A DNA stretch of 64,000 nucleotides, from contig NW_022098072.1 of NCBI RefSeq assembly GCF_002288925.2, positions 17,321,201 through 17,385,200 on the forward strand. The letters are read 5' to 3'. Positions 1-11,757 of the stretch are shown piece by piece. The DNA comes from Delphinapterus leucas (Eukaryota; Chordata; Mammalia; Artiodactyla; Monodontidae). The notes under the pieces are model-generated. The model was not told the DNA's origin. It worked only from the letters and a program-made list of their open reading frames with translations, and searched no databases. Position 1 is the stretch's first letter. Every line of letters starts with the position of its first letter. The position numbers and the translations under genes were made by a program.

Positions 1-66
1 TCAGCTTTTGGTTAGTTTTCCCACCCGGGCCTCCCCGCGCCCCGAGCCCCGCCCCCAGCGCCCCTA

Positions 67-400
<334 letters not shown>

Positions 401-600
401 CTCTTCCCTCCCGGACTCGCACAGCCTTCTGGGAGCGGTAGTTCCGAGTCGCGCGCCCGGGGCGGAGCCACGCTGGGTGCGCCCGTGGCTCCGCGCCCCT
501 GCCACGCAGACGCCTGGGTAGGGCCGTGTGTGCGGGAAGCTGTGCGCAGGCTTGCGGAGGGACTTATTGGGTGTCCCCACGAGCCCCTTCTCCTGCACCG

Positions 601-1138
601 CAAAGCTGTACGAGAGCAGCTCCCTTCAATTCTGTCACTCCCCCCAATATAGCCGATTGGGGATTTGCACGGTTGTTCTTAAATCCATCGTCAATCATCC
701 CAGTTTTGGTACATTTGTTTTCCAGATACATGAACTGTTGAAATATTACATTTTCATATGTTAAAGAATGATAAAGTCAAACAAATGCAAACGCAGAATA
801 CACTCTTTCCTTCATTGCAAGTAACGTAACCGTAGCTTAATTATTTGTCTCCCCTGCTGGGCGATTTCGTGAGGGCAAAGCCGTCCCTTTATCTTGTGCC
901 TTGTATTCCCGTACTCACCACAGCACCTGACACAAAGTTGAAACTTTGGGGAATATATGGATGGTGGCATCCTAAAAGAAAATTCTAGTTTATTTGGGAA
1001 CAATGCTGAAGTCTCAAGATGATGACAGATCCCAGTGGGAAATCCAAAGACTGATTTCGTGAGTTGCAAAAAAACTTGACAATACCAACAAGTGTGGATG
1101 AAATTAATTAAAAGGAAATCAGTGGGGAAAAACCATAT
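601..1138. other. Intergenic, nothing recognised
   Basis: AT-rich sequence upstream of HACE1. I see no exon-like coding similarity, no clear repeat and no RNA gene. Confidence 0.5.
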
Positions 1139-2325
1139 TTGTCAGCTCTACACAGAAGTAGAGCACAAGCCAGGATAAAAACAAATTTGAAGCAGCTGAA
1201 ACATGAAAGAATTTATCCAATGCAGGTGAGTATGAGCCTACCTAACACCACTGACAATGAAAAGAGGAATTTTATCTTCTTGGGCATAACCAGTGCCAAG
1301 ATGATGCTGGAGTTAAGAGAGAACCAAAGAGCTTGGTCTTTCTCAGCTTCTCCTTCCTCAAAGAGGCAAAGCTGTTCCTGCAATGAATGGGCACATGCAC
1401 GTTGGTGATATATATTAGCTGGCCCAGAAGGAGAAAGAGAATCTCACCTGCCCTTCCAGGATATGCAGGGGCAGATGGTGGCTGGCATGGGTGTTCCCTG
1501 CCAATGCCATCCTGAATCAGTTCCAACCTGCTGCTATCAGTTATTTGTGCCAGTGATGCAACAGGCTCAGGGTAGACCTTCTAACCAGTTGGTTCAGATG
1601 AGACCTAAACCAGTCCAACAACAAGGTGGAGACATCAGAGCTTCGAAGGAATGCCAAACACTATGGGCCAGGCCATGTCCAACCCTTTGCAACCTAGCTT
1701 CAACTGGAAATGGTCCTGCCTTTCTTGGCTTCCCCATACCATTCAGAAAGTCAAGATCCCCACTGCTATACAGAAGTTAGCATCTCAGCCTCTGCTATTA
1801 CTGCCACCCCTTAAGCTGTTGCTCCATATAAGTCATTTCCGATGTCCTCTGGGCACCAAGACTGGATTTTACGTGCAGAGCAGGAGTCCCCAATAACCTC
1901 TCTGGTGGGCATCTCTCCCCATGCTGGTCACTGTTCACCACAGGAGTAAAAGATGCTGGAAGAATGTTACAGAATGCTGCTGTGGGTTGTCAGTTCTAAA
2001 TTCTGCAATGTGATGCACTCTCTCAAATAGCTCTGCTCCAAGGTGTATGAAGCTGTGGTACCACTATAGGCTTATCACTGCCTGTCCAATAGAACTTTCT
2101 ACAATGACAGAAATGTTCTATAGTCTGCACTGTCCAGAATAGTAGCCACTAAGCAAAAGGGGTTACTGAGTGCTTGAAATGTGGCTCGTGTAACTAGATT
2201 TTAAATATTTATTTAAATGTAATTAGTCTAATTAATTAATTTAAATTAAGTAGCCACATGTGCCTAGTGGCCACCATATTGGACAGGGCAGTTTATCACA
2301 CCAAGGAAGCTGCCCATGAGAACAA
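1139..2325 (+). pseudogene. PABPC4: PABPC4 processed pseudogene, interrupted by a DNA transposon
   Basis: Degenerate intronless copy of the C-terminal half of cytoplasmic poly(A)-binding protein 4. Recognisable pieces in order: the linker after RRM3 (KFEQLKQERI-like, 1180-1215), RRM4 (ITSAK.MLE-like, about 1287-1313), the linker PANAILNQFQPAA exactly (about 1500-1538), PQAQGRP...NQLAQMRP-like (1560-1610), then the VHVQGQEPL-like start of the MLLE region (about 1870-1890), PPQEQKQML-like (about 1937-1957), MLLEIDNSELLHML-like and SKVDEAV-like (about 1973-2060). The remaining H-T-K-E-A-A segment lies at 2295-2313, beyond the inserted element at 2079-2291. Frameshifts and stops occur throughout, so it is non-functional. 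PABPC4 fits better than PABPC1 because of the PANAILNQFQ linker. It is 5'-truncated; no poly(A) tract survives. Confidence 0.9.
2079..2291. mobile_element. hAT-Charlie non-autonomous DNA transposon (MER1-group type)
   Basis: Ends carry CCTGTCCAATAGAA at the left and ATTGGACAGGGCAG at the right, an imperfect terminal inverted repeat typical of this group, with internal 'tagccac...gtggc' motifs. It is flanked by an 8-bp duplication, CTTATCAC (2071-2078) and TTTATCAC (2292-2299), one mismatch, as expected of hAT insertion. It sits inside the PABPC4 pseudogene. The exact family name is from memory. Confidence 0.75.
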
Positions 2326-3563
2326 CAAAAAAGTGAAATAGCTCCTCATAGGTTATAGTTGAAGAACTGAAAATTCTCACTTGCCCTGTGGAAGTCAACA
2401 CCAAGAATATCAAATGAAAGCTTTAAAAGGGCATTTTGTATCATAAATTCCATTATCAAAAATATAGCGCTTTTCACTTATAAGAATCCAGATTTCTCTG
2501 TGACCCAGTTTTAACTTTCTTTTTTCTACTTCTGGATTTTCTTCTCCCTGAAAATTGGTTTTATTGGAGATACCCAAGCTTAAGTTTCTCCATTTAAAAG
2601 AAGAAAACAGTTCAATAAAAGGCAGGAAGAGAGCAGGGGGGGACAAAAGAAAAGAACAAAGAACAACCACTGTAAAAACAAAACACAAAAATAAGATGGT
2701 AGAAATAAATCCAAATATGTTCATGGCCATAATCACAGAAAATATAAACAGAGTCAACTGTGGATAGGGTGGAAAATGTTCTCCTTTCCAGACAACATAT
2801 ATGCTTAATATATGAGAAAGAATTAGTCCTGGAAAAATCTAACTGCAGTAAAATATTTTTTTTTCTATTTTCTTGTGTCCTGAGATAACACACTACAAAT
2901 ATTGAGGCTATATATTCAAAATCCATATCTAACTCTATGAATTCAAAGCACTATAGAAACCAGTTCTCCCTGCATATCAACCATGGGAAGGAAGTATATG
3001 CCAACAGCCGCTGTTCCTCGTGGATATGAATTGCAAGCCACCAGAACTTTATCGGGAGGTATTGCAAGCCTACATGAAGTTTAGGATTAAAAATGTATTA
3101 GCTCTTGGGAGAGATGTAAAGTATGGGATTTCCATAAATCATTTAAATTGGGATTGTGTAAAGGAGGGGCTTTTGGCTATGACTAAAATAATTTTGATGT
3201 TTCAAATTTTCATATACCTGTTGCAAAAATTTCATGGTTCACGCTACTATTAAGAGCAGTGCTATGTCTTCCAAAGTAAGGTATTAGGATATACATAGAG
3301 ATAGACAACATCCAAAATGAGACATACTGAGAATTTAAAATTTTTAAACCATTAATAATGCATTTGTAGAAATCTGACTTTTGTAATAAATAAAATGAAA
3401 TCAGTAATTTCATGAAATTACTATGAAAGGATTTTCCTAATTTTGTAGTAAGTTTAACAATCTTAGTGATCACTGGAGAGAACATGAAAGATAATGTCTC
3501 CTACCAAAAACATAATAGTGCTAAGAAAACCAGTATCACTAAACTTGTGTATATTTGAAATCA
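2326..3563. other. Intergenic, no gene recognised
   Basis: AT-rich DNA with short open frames of no recognisable similarity (for example 3020-3253). I see no splice-framed coding exon. Confidence 0.45.
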
Positions 3564-3769
3564 CTTTTTTTTTGTGTGTGGTACGCGGGCCTCTCACTGT
3601 TGTGGCCTCTCCTGTTGCAGAGCACAGGCTCTGGACGCACAGGCTCAGCGGCCATGGCTCACGGGCCCGGCCGCTCCGCGGCATGTGGGATCTTCCCGGA
3701 CCGGGGCACGAACCCGTGTCCCCTGCATCGGCAGGCGGACTCTCAACCACTGCGCCACCAGGGAAGCCC
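3564..3769 (-). mobile_element. CHR-type tRNA-derived SINE, minus orientation
   Basis: Begins (plus strand) with the T-run and GTACGCGGGCCTCTCACTG and ends with GCCACCAGGGAAGCCC, the reverse complement of the tRNA-like head. Box-B-like GGTTCG..CCC is present in degenerate form. Near full length. The open frames across it are generic SINE shadows. Confidence 0.93.
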
Positions 3770-3912
3770 AATAACTGCCTTTTTAAAGCATTCAATTTGG
3801 ATTAAATAAAAAATGTTGGTGAGTTTACTCCATCATCAGTAACTTGGTCCCAAATTCAAAGCAAACCAATATTTATATGCAAGGTGGAAGTAAAATAAAG
3901 AATAAGGCTTTT

Positions 3913-4125
3913 GGGCTTCCCTGGCAGCGCAGTGGTTGAGAGTCCGCCTGCCGATGCACGGGACGCGGGTTCGTGCCCCGGTCCGGGAAGATCCCACATG
4001 CCGCGGAGCGGCTGGGCCCGTGAGCCATGGCCGCTGAGCCTGTGCGTCCAGAGCCTGTGCTCCGCAACAGGAGAGGCCACAACAGTGAGAGGCCCGCGTA
4101 CAGCAAAAAAAATAAAAATAAAAAA
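3913..4125 (+). mobile_element. CHR-type tRNA-derived SINE, plus orientation, with TSD
   Basis: Starts GGGCTTCCCTGG and ends in an A-rich tail with AATAAA-like blocks. Flanked by AATAAGGCTTTT (3901-3912) and AATAAGACTTTT (4126-4137), a 12-bp duplication with one mismatch. It lies 143 bp from an oppositely oriented copy at 3564-3769. Confidence 0.93.
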
Positions 4126-4137
4126 AATAAGACTTTT

Positions 4138-4784
4138 TTCACTCTCAAGGAGTTCAGCTTCTGGAAAGGAAATTAGACATGCACAAATCTGACAGTAATA
4201 CATAGTAAACTGTGGAGAGTCCTTCATGCTCTACTCAAAACCCTGGGGATGTGGGGGAGAGAATCATCCCTTCATTGTAGAGAGGGAGCAGAATCAAGGA
4301 AACTTCCATGCTTGAAAGGAGATCACATTAACACATGGGAAATAGAAACAAGCAGGACAATCTGATTAACAACAAATATTAACAGTTGATACTTGTTGAG
4401 CATCAATAGCTTATTTAGCTAAGGCTTGTGGGTAATTGGAGAATTAAGGCTAACACGTGTTAGTCAGATTTCAGTTAGCCTTGAATGTCATGCTTAGGAG
4501 CTTGAAGCCAGTTCTTTAAACAGCAAGGGGCAACACAATTAGATGGTAGTGGAAGAGAATGGTAACAGCTGAATGAGTTAAGAGGCCACTTGTACAGGTG
4601 AGTGGAAAAAAAACACTGTGCTAGGGTGGGAGTGAAGGAAAAAGACAGATATGGGTACTGTGGATTGACAGGATGCAGAATTTTGACTCTACATGAACAG
4701 TGGACTAGATGGGTAAGAGTTAAAGATGACTCCAAAGTTAGTAGTTGTCAGGAGTAAGTTCTTTTGAGAGGAAAAAAGTTGTTC
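4138..4784. other. Intergenic, nothing recognised
   Basis: Unique-looking AT-rich DNA; no gene, RNA or clear repeat visible. Confidence 0.45.
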
Positions 4785-4800
4785 AAAAGTTGCATATTCT

Positions 4801-5115
4801 GGGGGCTTCCCTGGTGGCACAGTGGTTGAGAATCTGCCTGCCAATGCAGGGGACACGGGTTCGAGCCCTGGTCTGGGAGGATCCCACATGCCGCGGAGCA
4901 ACTAGGCCCGTGAGCCACAACTACTGAGCCTGCGCGTCTGGAGCCTGTGCTCCGCAACAAGAGAGGCCGCGATAGTGAGAGGCCCGCGCACCGCGATGAA
5001 GAGTGGCCCCCGCTTGCCACAACTAGAGAAAGCCCTCTCACAGAAATTAAGACCCAACACAGCAAAAATAAATAAAATAATTAATAAACTCCAACCCCCA
5101 ACATCTTCAAAAAAA
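4801..5115 (+). mobile_element. Long CHR-type SINE with 16-bp TSD
   Basis: Longer SINE variant: head GGGCTTCCCTGGTGGCAC, tail with GCAAAAATAAATAAAATAA and an oligo(A). Flanked by perfect 16-bp duplications AAAAGTTGCATATTCT at 4785-4800 and 5116-5131. Confidence 0.94.
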
Positions 5116-5131
5116 AAAAGTTGCATATTCT

Positions 5132-7739
5132 ATTGCATAACTCCAAATCATTAGATTGCAGAATCTGAAGAGCCTTATCAAGGCTGAGTCTGGAGTATGG
5201 GATAATCCTATGCTAGATATATTTAGTAAAGGCCTGTTTTCTGAGTGCTGGTTTTCCACATCCGTATTGGTGTGGGTTTCAATTATATTTAAAAGTCACT
5301 TTCAATTGCCCCTGAAGAAGAATTATTTTGTTCACCTTTTCTTCAAGACAAATAGTGCAGTTAAAAAAAGGAAAAGGTCTAATTTCTCAGGGTAGGGTGG
5401 TTTAGGGCTACATATTGGAGACATAGTACTGACATTGAGACCAGAAAACTGTGATTCATTTCAACTGTCTGGTTTCACGTTTCCTCATCAGCAAAATGAA
5501 ATTTATTAATCAGGACTTTTCCAGTTGCAAGTGACAGGAAAGTGACTTCAGCTAGCATATGTCAAATAAAAAATTTATTAATACAAGCGGATGGCTTAAG
5601 GACCCCCAAGGGATGGAGGCACCATTAGAACTCTCTCTGTTCTTTGTCAGAGTTATCTTCTTAAAGAACAACTGGAAACATTTCACTTCCTCCCTCAGAA
5701 TCTATGCAGCTGTCCCCATTCTCCATAATTTAAAGTCTAACCTCCTAAGCACGCTATTCGAAGCCTGACACAATCGGTTCTCAAATAACCTTTCCAGTCC
5801 TGTTTTAATAATTGTCTGCACTTATTGAGTGCTTACTGCAACCAGGATTTGTCTTAGAGGGAAACAGGCTACGATTAGAATTCCTGGCTCTATCCGTACT
5901 AACCATGCGCCTTGAAAAAACTTCCTTAGCCTCTGGAAACCTCCATTTTCATCATTTGCAAAATGGGGGTAATTACAGTATCTGTCTTATTTCACTTCTT
6001 TCTTTCTTCATTTCATGGAGGGACACATGATCTCATATCTTACAGCTTTTCTTGATGGCTCATTCTTGGATCAAGGTGCAGGGTCAGGCTATTTAAATAG
6101 GCTGCTCTCTTAAAAACCACGTACATGGGAGATGTAGTTCCCCAAAAGGTAGAAGCTGAGAGATGCAAAATAATTTGGCCAATACAGAGGATGTGGACTT
6201 ATTTATTCAATCCTACAAGTCTGTGTCTGGGAAATAGCATCCTTATTTGGCACATCCTTGACATCTATTCTTCCAAAATGTTCTTGTAAATTTTTTGCTT
6301 CTTTTGTTCGTACTTCCAGTCTTGCATTTATCTCCTGAATCCTTCAGTTTTAGCACTACCACACCCCAGGAATTCTTGATTAATTGAATATATTATCACT
6401 TGTTTTTGTTTTTGTTTTTTTAAAGTAAGCTGAGCTGATCTAGCAGAATTTGCTGTCCCCTCTACCCTCTGTAACAGCCATTGTGGAAGACTGCCTCCTC
6501 ACCACTCTCTTGACCCAAATTGGCCATTCGGGACAGGGTCGAGAATGTTTGGTCAGTCTCCTTACTCTGAGCCTTGGAGGTGGTGGATTTCATGCTGTCG
6601 AGAGAGAGCAGTTTTCTTACAGCTTTATTTCACCTGGACACATACCACAGCTCCAAAGTCCTTATTTAACCTTAAATCTCCCTTATTAACCATTAATTTC
6701 TGTGCCCCCACCTGCTTCCTACCTAATCCCACAGCTCCAGTTTAACCCCTACATTTCAACATTTTGGGCACTGGTTCTTCAAATTACATTTATGACTTAG
6801 TATGCCTATAGCATTCACAAAGGCAGGGCTACACTTCATATGGAAATTCATGCCAAAAAACAATAAAAATGATGGATCTATCTTTTCTTCACAATTACCT
6901 AAAATGTGCATACCTGGAAATGGAGGTATGTAGATGTAGAAGTAGAGTGTAGCAAATCTTTGATGCTTAATGGTACTTTCTTAGCTGAGCACTAAGTTGG
7001 TGAGGAATGATTTCTTTTCATCTTCCTGATTAATCTCTACAGAATCTTTAGTTTCTTTTTCTTTCTCTGAATTTCAAGACAATGGATCCAGTTACACTTC
7101 CTGGGTCATGTGGAGAGAGGTTTGGTGGGGATTGGGGCAGAAGGCAGATGAAAGGGGAAGTGGGTGCTCTAGACTTGATGTCTGAGAAATTGTCCAGGGG
7201 TTGGGGGGATCACCTGTACTCCTGTGCTCAGACCCAGCTTTCTGTTAGAGAATTAGATGGCTCTGACCACCTCATTTCTGGAAGGGGCTGTTCTCAGGAG
7301 CACTGAGGGTGGGAAGGTGTCTGATTCTCACTGAGGGACCCACATGGCTATGAACCGCTTATAGTGATGCTCACAGAAGTGCCACTAGGCTGGCACTATT
7401 CTATAATAGCTATTCTATTACAGTTATAGAATAGCTACTATATTATTCTTTTCTGAACAGCTTTTTATAATTGAATTGATTATAACTTTAAACATTTTTG
7501 GAAGATAGCATCAGACTGTAAGGCTAAAAGAAAGCCTTTCATCCTTCTGACACCTCTTTATTTCTCCAAATCACTATTTCATCAAGTGTTCAACAGGTGG
7601 AAAGAGGGCAGAGCCTGTGCTTCATGCTGAAGGAGACACTGATTAAATATAAGGTGTTGTCCTTGTCTTTAAGAAAATAGCAAGCGAGAGCTGGTGGTGG
7701 AGATGGGGCAGAGGTGAAATACTTGGCAGAAAACAGATT
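5132..7739. other. Intergenic with old L2 and MIR remnants
   Basis: No gene seen. About 5655-5810 reads like an L2 3' segment and 5880-6000 like a MIR core (CTCCATTTTCATCATTTGCAAAATGGGGGTAA). A 12-bp inverted repeat lies at 7407-7437. The open frames 6450-6745 and 7082-7306 show no similarity I recognise. Confidence 0.5.
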
Positions 7740-7751
7740 AAGACACGCGGG

Positions 7752-7880
7752 TTTTTTGTTTTGTTTTGGCCATGCTGCGTCACGTGGCATGTGGGATCTT
7801 AATTCCCCGACCAGGGATCAAACCCGTGTCCCCCACAGTGGAAGCACAGAGTCTTATCTACTGGACCACCAGGGAAGTCC
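7752..7880 (-). mobile_element. Short CHR-type SINE, minus orientation
   Basis: Reads TTGGCCATGCTGCGTC...GATCTTAATTCCCCGACC...ACCACCAGGGAAGTCC. Flanks AAGACACGCGGGTTTT-like (from 7740) and AAGACACACACGTTTT (from 7881) look like an eroded target duplication. Confidence 0.9.
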
Positions 7881-7893
7881 AAGACACACACGT

Positions 7894-8554
7894 TTTAATT
7901 CACTGAACACATATTTATTGTGTATCTATTCCATTCCAGGCACTGTTCTACGTACTGGGGACATAGCTATAAGTAAAACAGACAATATCCCTGTCCTCAT
8001 GGGTTAACATTCAAGTAGAGGAAACTTAATATATGAAAATAAAAATAAATAATATAATATTAGCTATCTAAAAGTGCTAGGGGAAAAAAGCAGAAGGAAC
8101 CAGAAGTACAAAGGTCATGAAATGGGAAAGACCTTGGGGTGTTTGAGGAATAGCACAAAGCCTAGGGTAATTAAAATACAGGGAGCTTGGGAGAAAGTGC
8201 AAGGAAATGACGTAAGAGACCATAGTTTGAAGAATCACCAAATGGTCTGAACCTATGGAGTGATGTAATCTAATGTATATTTTTTAAATATTTCCCTAGC
8301 TACTGAGCAGAAAGCAAACTGTAGGAGTAAAAAATTGCAAACTAGGAGGTCAGTTAGGAAGCTATTGGAACAATTCAGTACAGGGATGGTGGTGGCTTGA
8401 ACTAAGATAACTACTTCACTGAAGGTGGTAAGATATGATAGTTTTCAAGAATTTGCTGGTAGATAGAATGAGGAGTTTCAGAGAAAGAGGGAAGACAAGA
8501 GTCTAAGATTTAGAGCCTAAGGATTTTGTCCCGAGTTTCTGGGTGACTGGGGTT
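7894..8554. other. Intergenic with an old interspersed-repeat remnant
   Basis: 7905-8025 contains the common motif 'tatttattgtgtatctatt...ccaggcactgttctacgtactggggacatag' of an ancient L2/MIR-age repeat. The rest is unique-looking; no gene seen. Confidence 0.5.
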
Positions 8555-8564
8555 GCCATGTATT

Positions 8565-8747
8565 TTTTTTTTCATTCTCAATTTTTTTAATTGAAGTGTA
8601 GTTGATTTACAATGTTGTGTTAGCCTCAGGTGTACAGCAAAGTGATTCAGTTATACGTATATATATATATTTTAGATTCTTTTCCCTTATAGGTTACTAC
8701 AAAATATTGAGTATAGTTCTCTGTGCTATACTGTAAGTCCTTATTGG
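8565..8747 (-). mobile_element. L1 3'-end fragment with TSD, minus orientation
   Basis: The reverse complement reads as the artiodactyl/cetacean L1 3' end (AGCACAGAGAACTATACTCA..ATTGTAAATCAACTACACTT). Severely 5'-truncated (about 180 bp). Perfect 10-bp duplications GCCATGTATT at 8555-8564 and 8748-8757. Confidence 0.85.
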
Positions 8748-8962
8748 GCCATGTATTGATATGGAGGACACTGGAGGAGGAGATGGTTGCAGATGGGAGA
8801 AATCAAGAGTCCTTTTATGCTTACTAGACATCTAAGAGGAAATGTCAAGTTGAAGGCTGGATTATGAGTCTGGCATTGAGGAAAGAGGTCAGGATTAGAT
8901 ATAATACATTTCTCATATTACATATCTCATCAGCATTAGATTGTAGTAAAACAACAGAACTG

Positions 8963-9180
8963 GGACTTACCTGGTGGTCCAGTGGTTAAGACCCTGCGCT
9001 CCCAATGCAGGGGGCCTGGGTTTGATCCCTGGTCAGGGAACTAGGACCTGCATGCTGCAACTGAAAAAGATCCCACATGCCTCAATGAAGATCCCACACA
9101 CAGCAGCGAAGATCCCACCTGCCGCAACTAAGACCCGGCGCAGCCAAATAAATAAATTTAAAAAATAAATAAGTAAAAAA
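8963..9180 (+). mobile_element. CHR-type SINE with 16-bp TSD, plus orientation
   Basis: Head GGACTTACCTGGTGGTCCAG and tail of AAATAAATAAATTT-type repeats. Flanked by TAAAACAACAGAACTG (8947-8962) and TAAAACAACGGAACTG (9181-9196), one mismatch. Three tandem-like 'agatcccac' units in the middle suggest a local internal expansion. Confidence 0.92.
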
Positions 9181-9196
9181 TAAAACAACGGAACTG

Positions 9197-9586
9197 AATG
9201 AGACCCCTTAGGGAATGACCGTAGATAGGGAAATTTGAGGTAATAAGCCATCCAACATTTACAGATAGGGAAGTGTAGATAGATCCAGCACAGCAGGCTA
9301 AGAAGGTGCAATCAGTGGTATTTGGTAGACTAGAAACCAAGTGAAAAAAGTGTTTAAAGCACTCTTGAGAGTTAGAGTAATAAGACTGAAAATCGACTAC
9401 TGAATTTGGCAGTTTGAGGTCATTTGTGTCCTTGACAAGTGTGGTTTCAGTGGAATAACCTGCTTGGAATGGGTTTGATGGGAAATTGAACAGCTTTCCT
9501 GTATCGTTGAGGTAATGTTAATTAGTATAACTCATCTGGAGGACAGTTTGGCGATATCTATCAAAAGACAAACCTTTGCACGTATC
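9197..9586. other. Intergenic, nothing recognised
   Basis: AT-rich; no gene or clear repeat visible. Confidence 0.45.
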
Positions 9587-9791
9587 TTTTTTTTTTTTTG
9601 CTGTACGCGGGCCTCTCACTGTTGTGGCCTCTCCGGTTGCAGAGCACAGGCTCCGGACGCCCAGGCTCAGCGGCCATGGCTCACGGGCCCAGCCGCTCCG
9701 CGGCATGTGGGATCTTCCCGGACCGGGGCACGAACCCATGTCCCCGGCATCGGCAGGCGGACTCTCAACCACTGTGCCACCAGGGAAGCCC
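9587..9791 (-). mobile_element. Near-consensus CHR-type SINE, minus orientation
   Basis: Oligo(T) then GCTGTACGCGGGCCTCTCAC, ending GCCACCAGGGAAGCCC. Very similar to the copies at 3564, 36439 and 56031, so from the same young subfamily. I did not find a clean target duplication. Confidence 0.93.
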
Positions 9792-9799
9792 TTGACCAC

Positions 9800-10163
9800 T
9801 GTCCTGTATAAATTAATACTGTTAAATTAATTAAACAAGGAGGCCATTAGACTGAGGCCGTCTCTGTAAGCTAACCAGATACTAAGCCTGTAAGTGCCTC
9901 AGTTCTAAGAACTCAAAACCTAAGGACAGCCAATCACAAAGAGCCAACTAGGCTTTCCCAAATAAGGCAACCACTTAAGCTATAGCCAATCATCTAATTT
10001 CCTTGCTTCGCTTCCATGTCTTCTCTATAAAAGTCTTGCCCCAGCTCCTGTTAGTGGAGCACTTCTAACCACTTCCGGTTGGATGCTGCCCAATCTGAAT
10101 GGATTTTTGCTCAGATAAACTCTTAAAAAATTTAATATACCTCAGCTTATCTTTAAACATATC
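9800..10163 (+). repeat. Probable solo LTR of an old endogenous retrovirus
   Basis: LTR-like layout: a TATA-like TCTATAAAAG near 10024, about 110 bp later an AATAAA-like AGATAAACTC (10113-10122), and the motif 'cctcagcttatctttaaaca' near the right end. CCAAT-like 'agccaatca' boxes lie upstream of the TATA (about 9930 and 9984). No gag/pol/env sequence is adjacent. Boundaries are approximate and family is not named. Confidence 0.6.
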
Positions 10164-10709
10164 CATCTGACCCCTCCTGTCATCTTCTAGCTCCTTCATC
10201 TTGTTTTATTTTTTCTCATTATAGTATATTTATTTCTGCCTGACACATAGAGTTGTTTGTCTCCCTGCACTGGACTTTATGCTTCTTGAGGGTAGGACCT
10301 TTGTTTATTTTTGTTCATTGTTATATCCTCAGAACCTAGCACAGTACTTGGCAAGTGTAGGAGCACAAATACTTGTTGGCATGAATGAGGTTCTGGAGGG
10401 TAAGCATTCCTATTCTAACTTCCTGGCTAATGGATTAGACCCTGTCCCTGAGGATGTGAGTTCTCCAAGTGTTTAGCCCTTAGTTCTTTCCTCCTGTTTC
10501 TCTCCATCAGTTCTCTACAGTCACAACTTTTTTCTTAATGCAACTTTGATCCATTTCTTATCTTTTGCCACCGTTTCAAATTTAGTCCCCTTGTCCTTCC
10601 TCTGTGACCTCCTGAAAACTGCTACCTTCAGTCCATTGATGTCTCCAAGATACATGAACATATTACTATTTCTTCCTCTCTCTTTCCTTGTTTGTTAATA
10701 TTATCCTGA

Positions 10710-10753
<44 letters not shown>

Positions 10754-11598
10754 TTTCTGGAGTAGAGACAGATCGTTATTATTCACTTTAAACCAAGTAA
10801 GCACCCTGTGGTTCCCCAAGTCCCTATTCTTTCCCCTGGGGTGATACAACAAAAGCCAGATATTACTCTACAAATACAGGGATTGTATTGCAGGAAAGGG
10901 TTCCCCACCACCAACCAAAAGGAATCAGGACATTTATATAAAAGAATCAAGCAGCTGTCCCCTTCCCCACAGAAAGTCTCCTTGGAGGTAGAATGGAAAG
11001 GATCCTGGATTCTCATGTAAATAAACCTCTCGTGGAAAAGACCATTGTCTTCAGCTTTACAACCCACAGATGCCTTTAAGGTCCTGGCTTTCACCCCTCC
11101 CTCCGCAACTCTAAACACATGCCTCTCTGAGGTAAATCTCTACAGAACTCTCATTATCTAATTAGTCGTAAGTCACCTTTAAGGGCTTGGTAGAACCAAG
11201 TTGCAGTAACATTTGTTCAGAAAGCCCTAGCTAGATAGACACATAAAAACATTTTCTCTACAGCCCTACACCATTCTACCCTCCAAATTTGCTAGTATCC
11301 ATCAAAGAACTTGATCGCAAGCATCAGAAACTTATGACTGATTTAAGCTAAAGAGGAGTTACTAGGAAAAATACAGCCAGGCTTGGGAACAAGGCAAACC
11401 CAAGGGAATCTGGACAGCAGCCAGGTTACAATCAGGATCACTCTGCAGAAAGAGTCTGATGCACAGCAGACTATTTTTTGCTATAGTATCCGACTTGGTT
11501 CACTTGAGTCAGGCCTCGCCCCCTGCAATCAATCTTCCATACTTCTATTACACAAATGTCTTTCAAATACTTGATCATATCATTCCCCTACTTAAAGT
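10164..11598. other. Intergenic with L2 fragment and a CA repeat
   Basis: 10265-10395 reads as an L2 3' end (GCTTCTTGAGGGTAGGACC...CTAGCACAGTACTTGGCA...AATACTTGTTGGCATGAATGA). The CA tract is listed separately. No gene seen. Confidence 0.55.
10711..10749. repeat. (CA)n microsatellite
   Basis: About 19 uninterrupted CA units; likely length-polymorphic. Confidence 0.97.
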
Positions 11599-11610
11599 CT
11601 GTAAAGTGGT

Positions 11611-11745
11611 GGGTTTTTTTTTTTCCTTTTTTCTTTTGGCCGTGCTGCGCGGCTTGTGGGATCTTAGTTCCCCGACCAGGGATTGAACCCGGGCCCTCAG
11701 CAGTGAAAGCAGGGAGTCTTAACTACTGGACCGCCCTGGAATTCC
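11611..11745 (-). mobile_element. Short CHR-type SINE, minus orientation, with TSD
   Basis: Oligo(T), TTTTGGCCGTGCTGCGCGGC, ends ACCGCCCTGGAATTCC. Flanks CTGTAAAGTGGT (11599-11610) and CTGTCAAGTGGT (11746-11757), one mismatch. Confidence 0.9.
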
Positions 11746-11757
11746 CTGTCAAGTGGT

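Noticed and set aside
3020..3253. 77-codon open frame as a small gene
   Set aside because: No similarity, no splice or promoter context; expected by chance in a window of this size.
3555..3809. Recurrent open frames reading like 'AAMAHGPSRSAACGIFPDRG' at 3.6, 3.9, 9.6, 32.9, 36.5 and 56.1 kb
   Set aside because: They are translations of the CHR-type SINE in either orientation, not genes.
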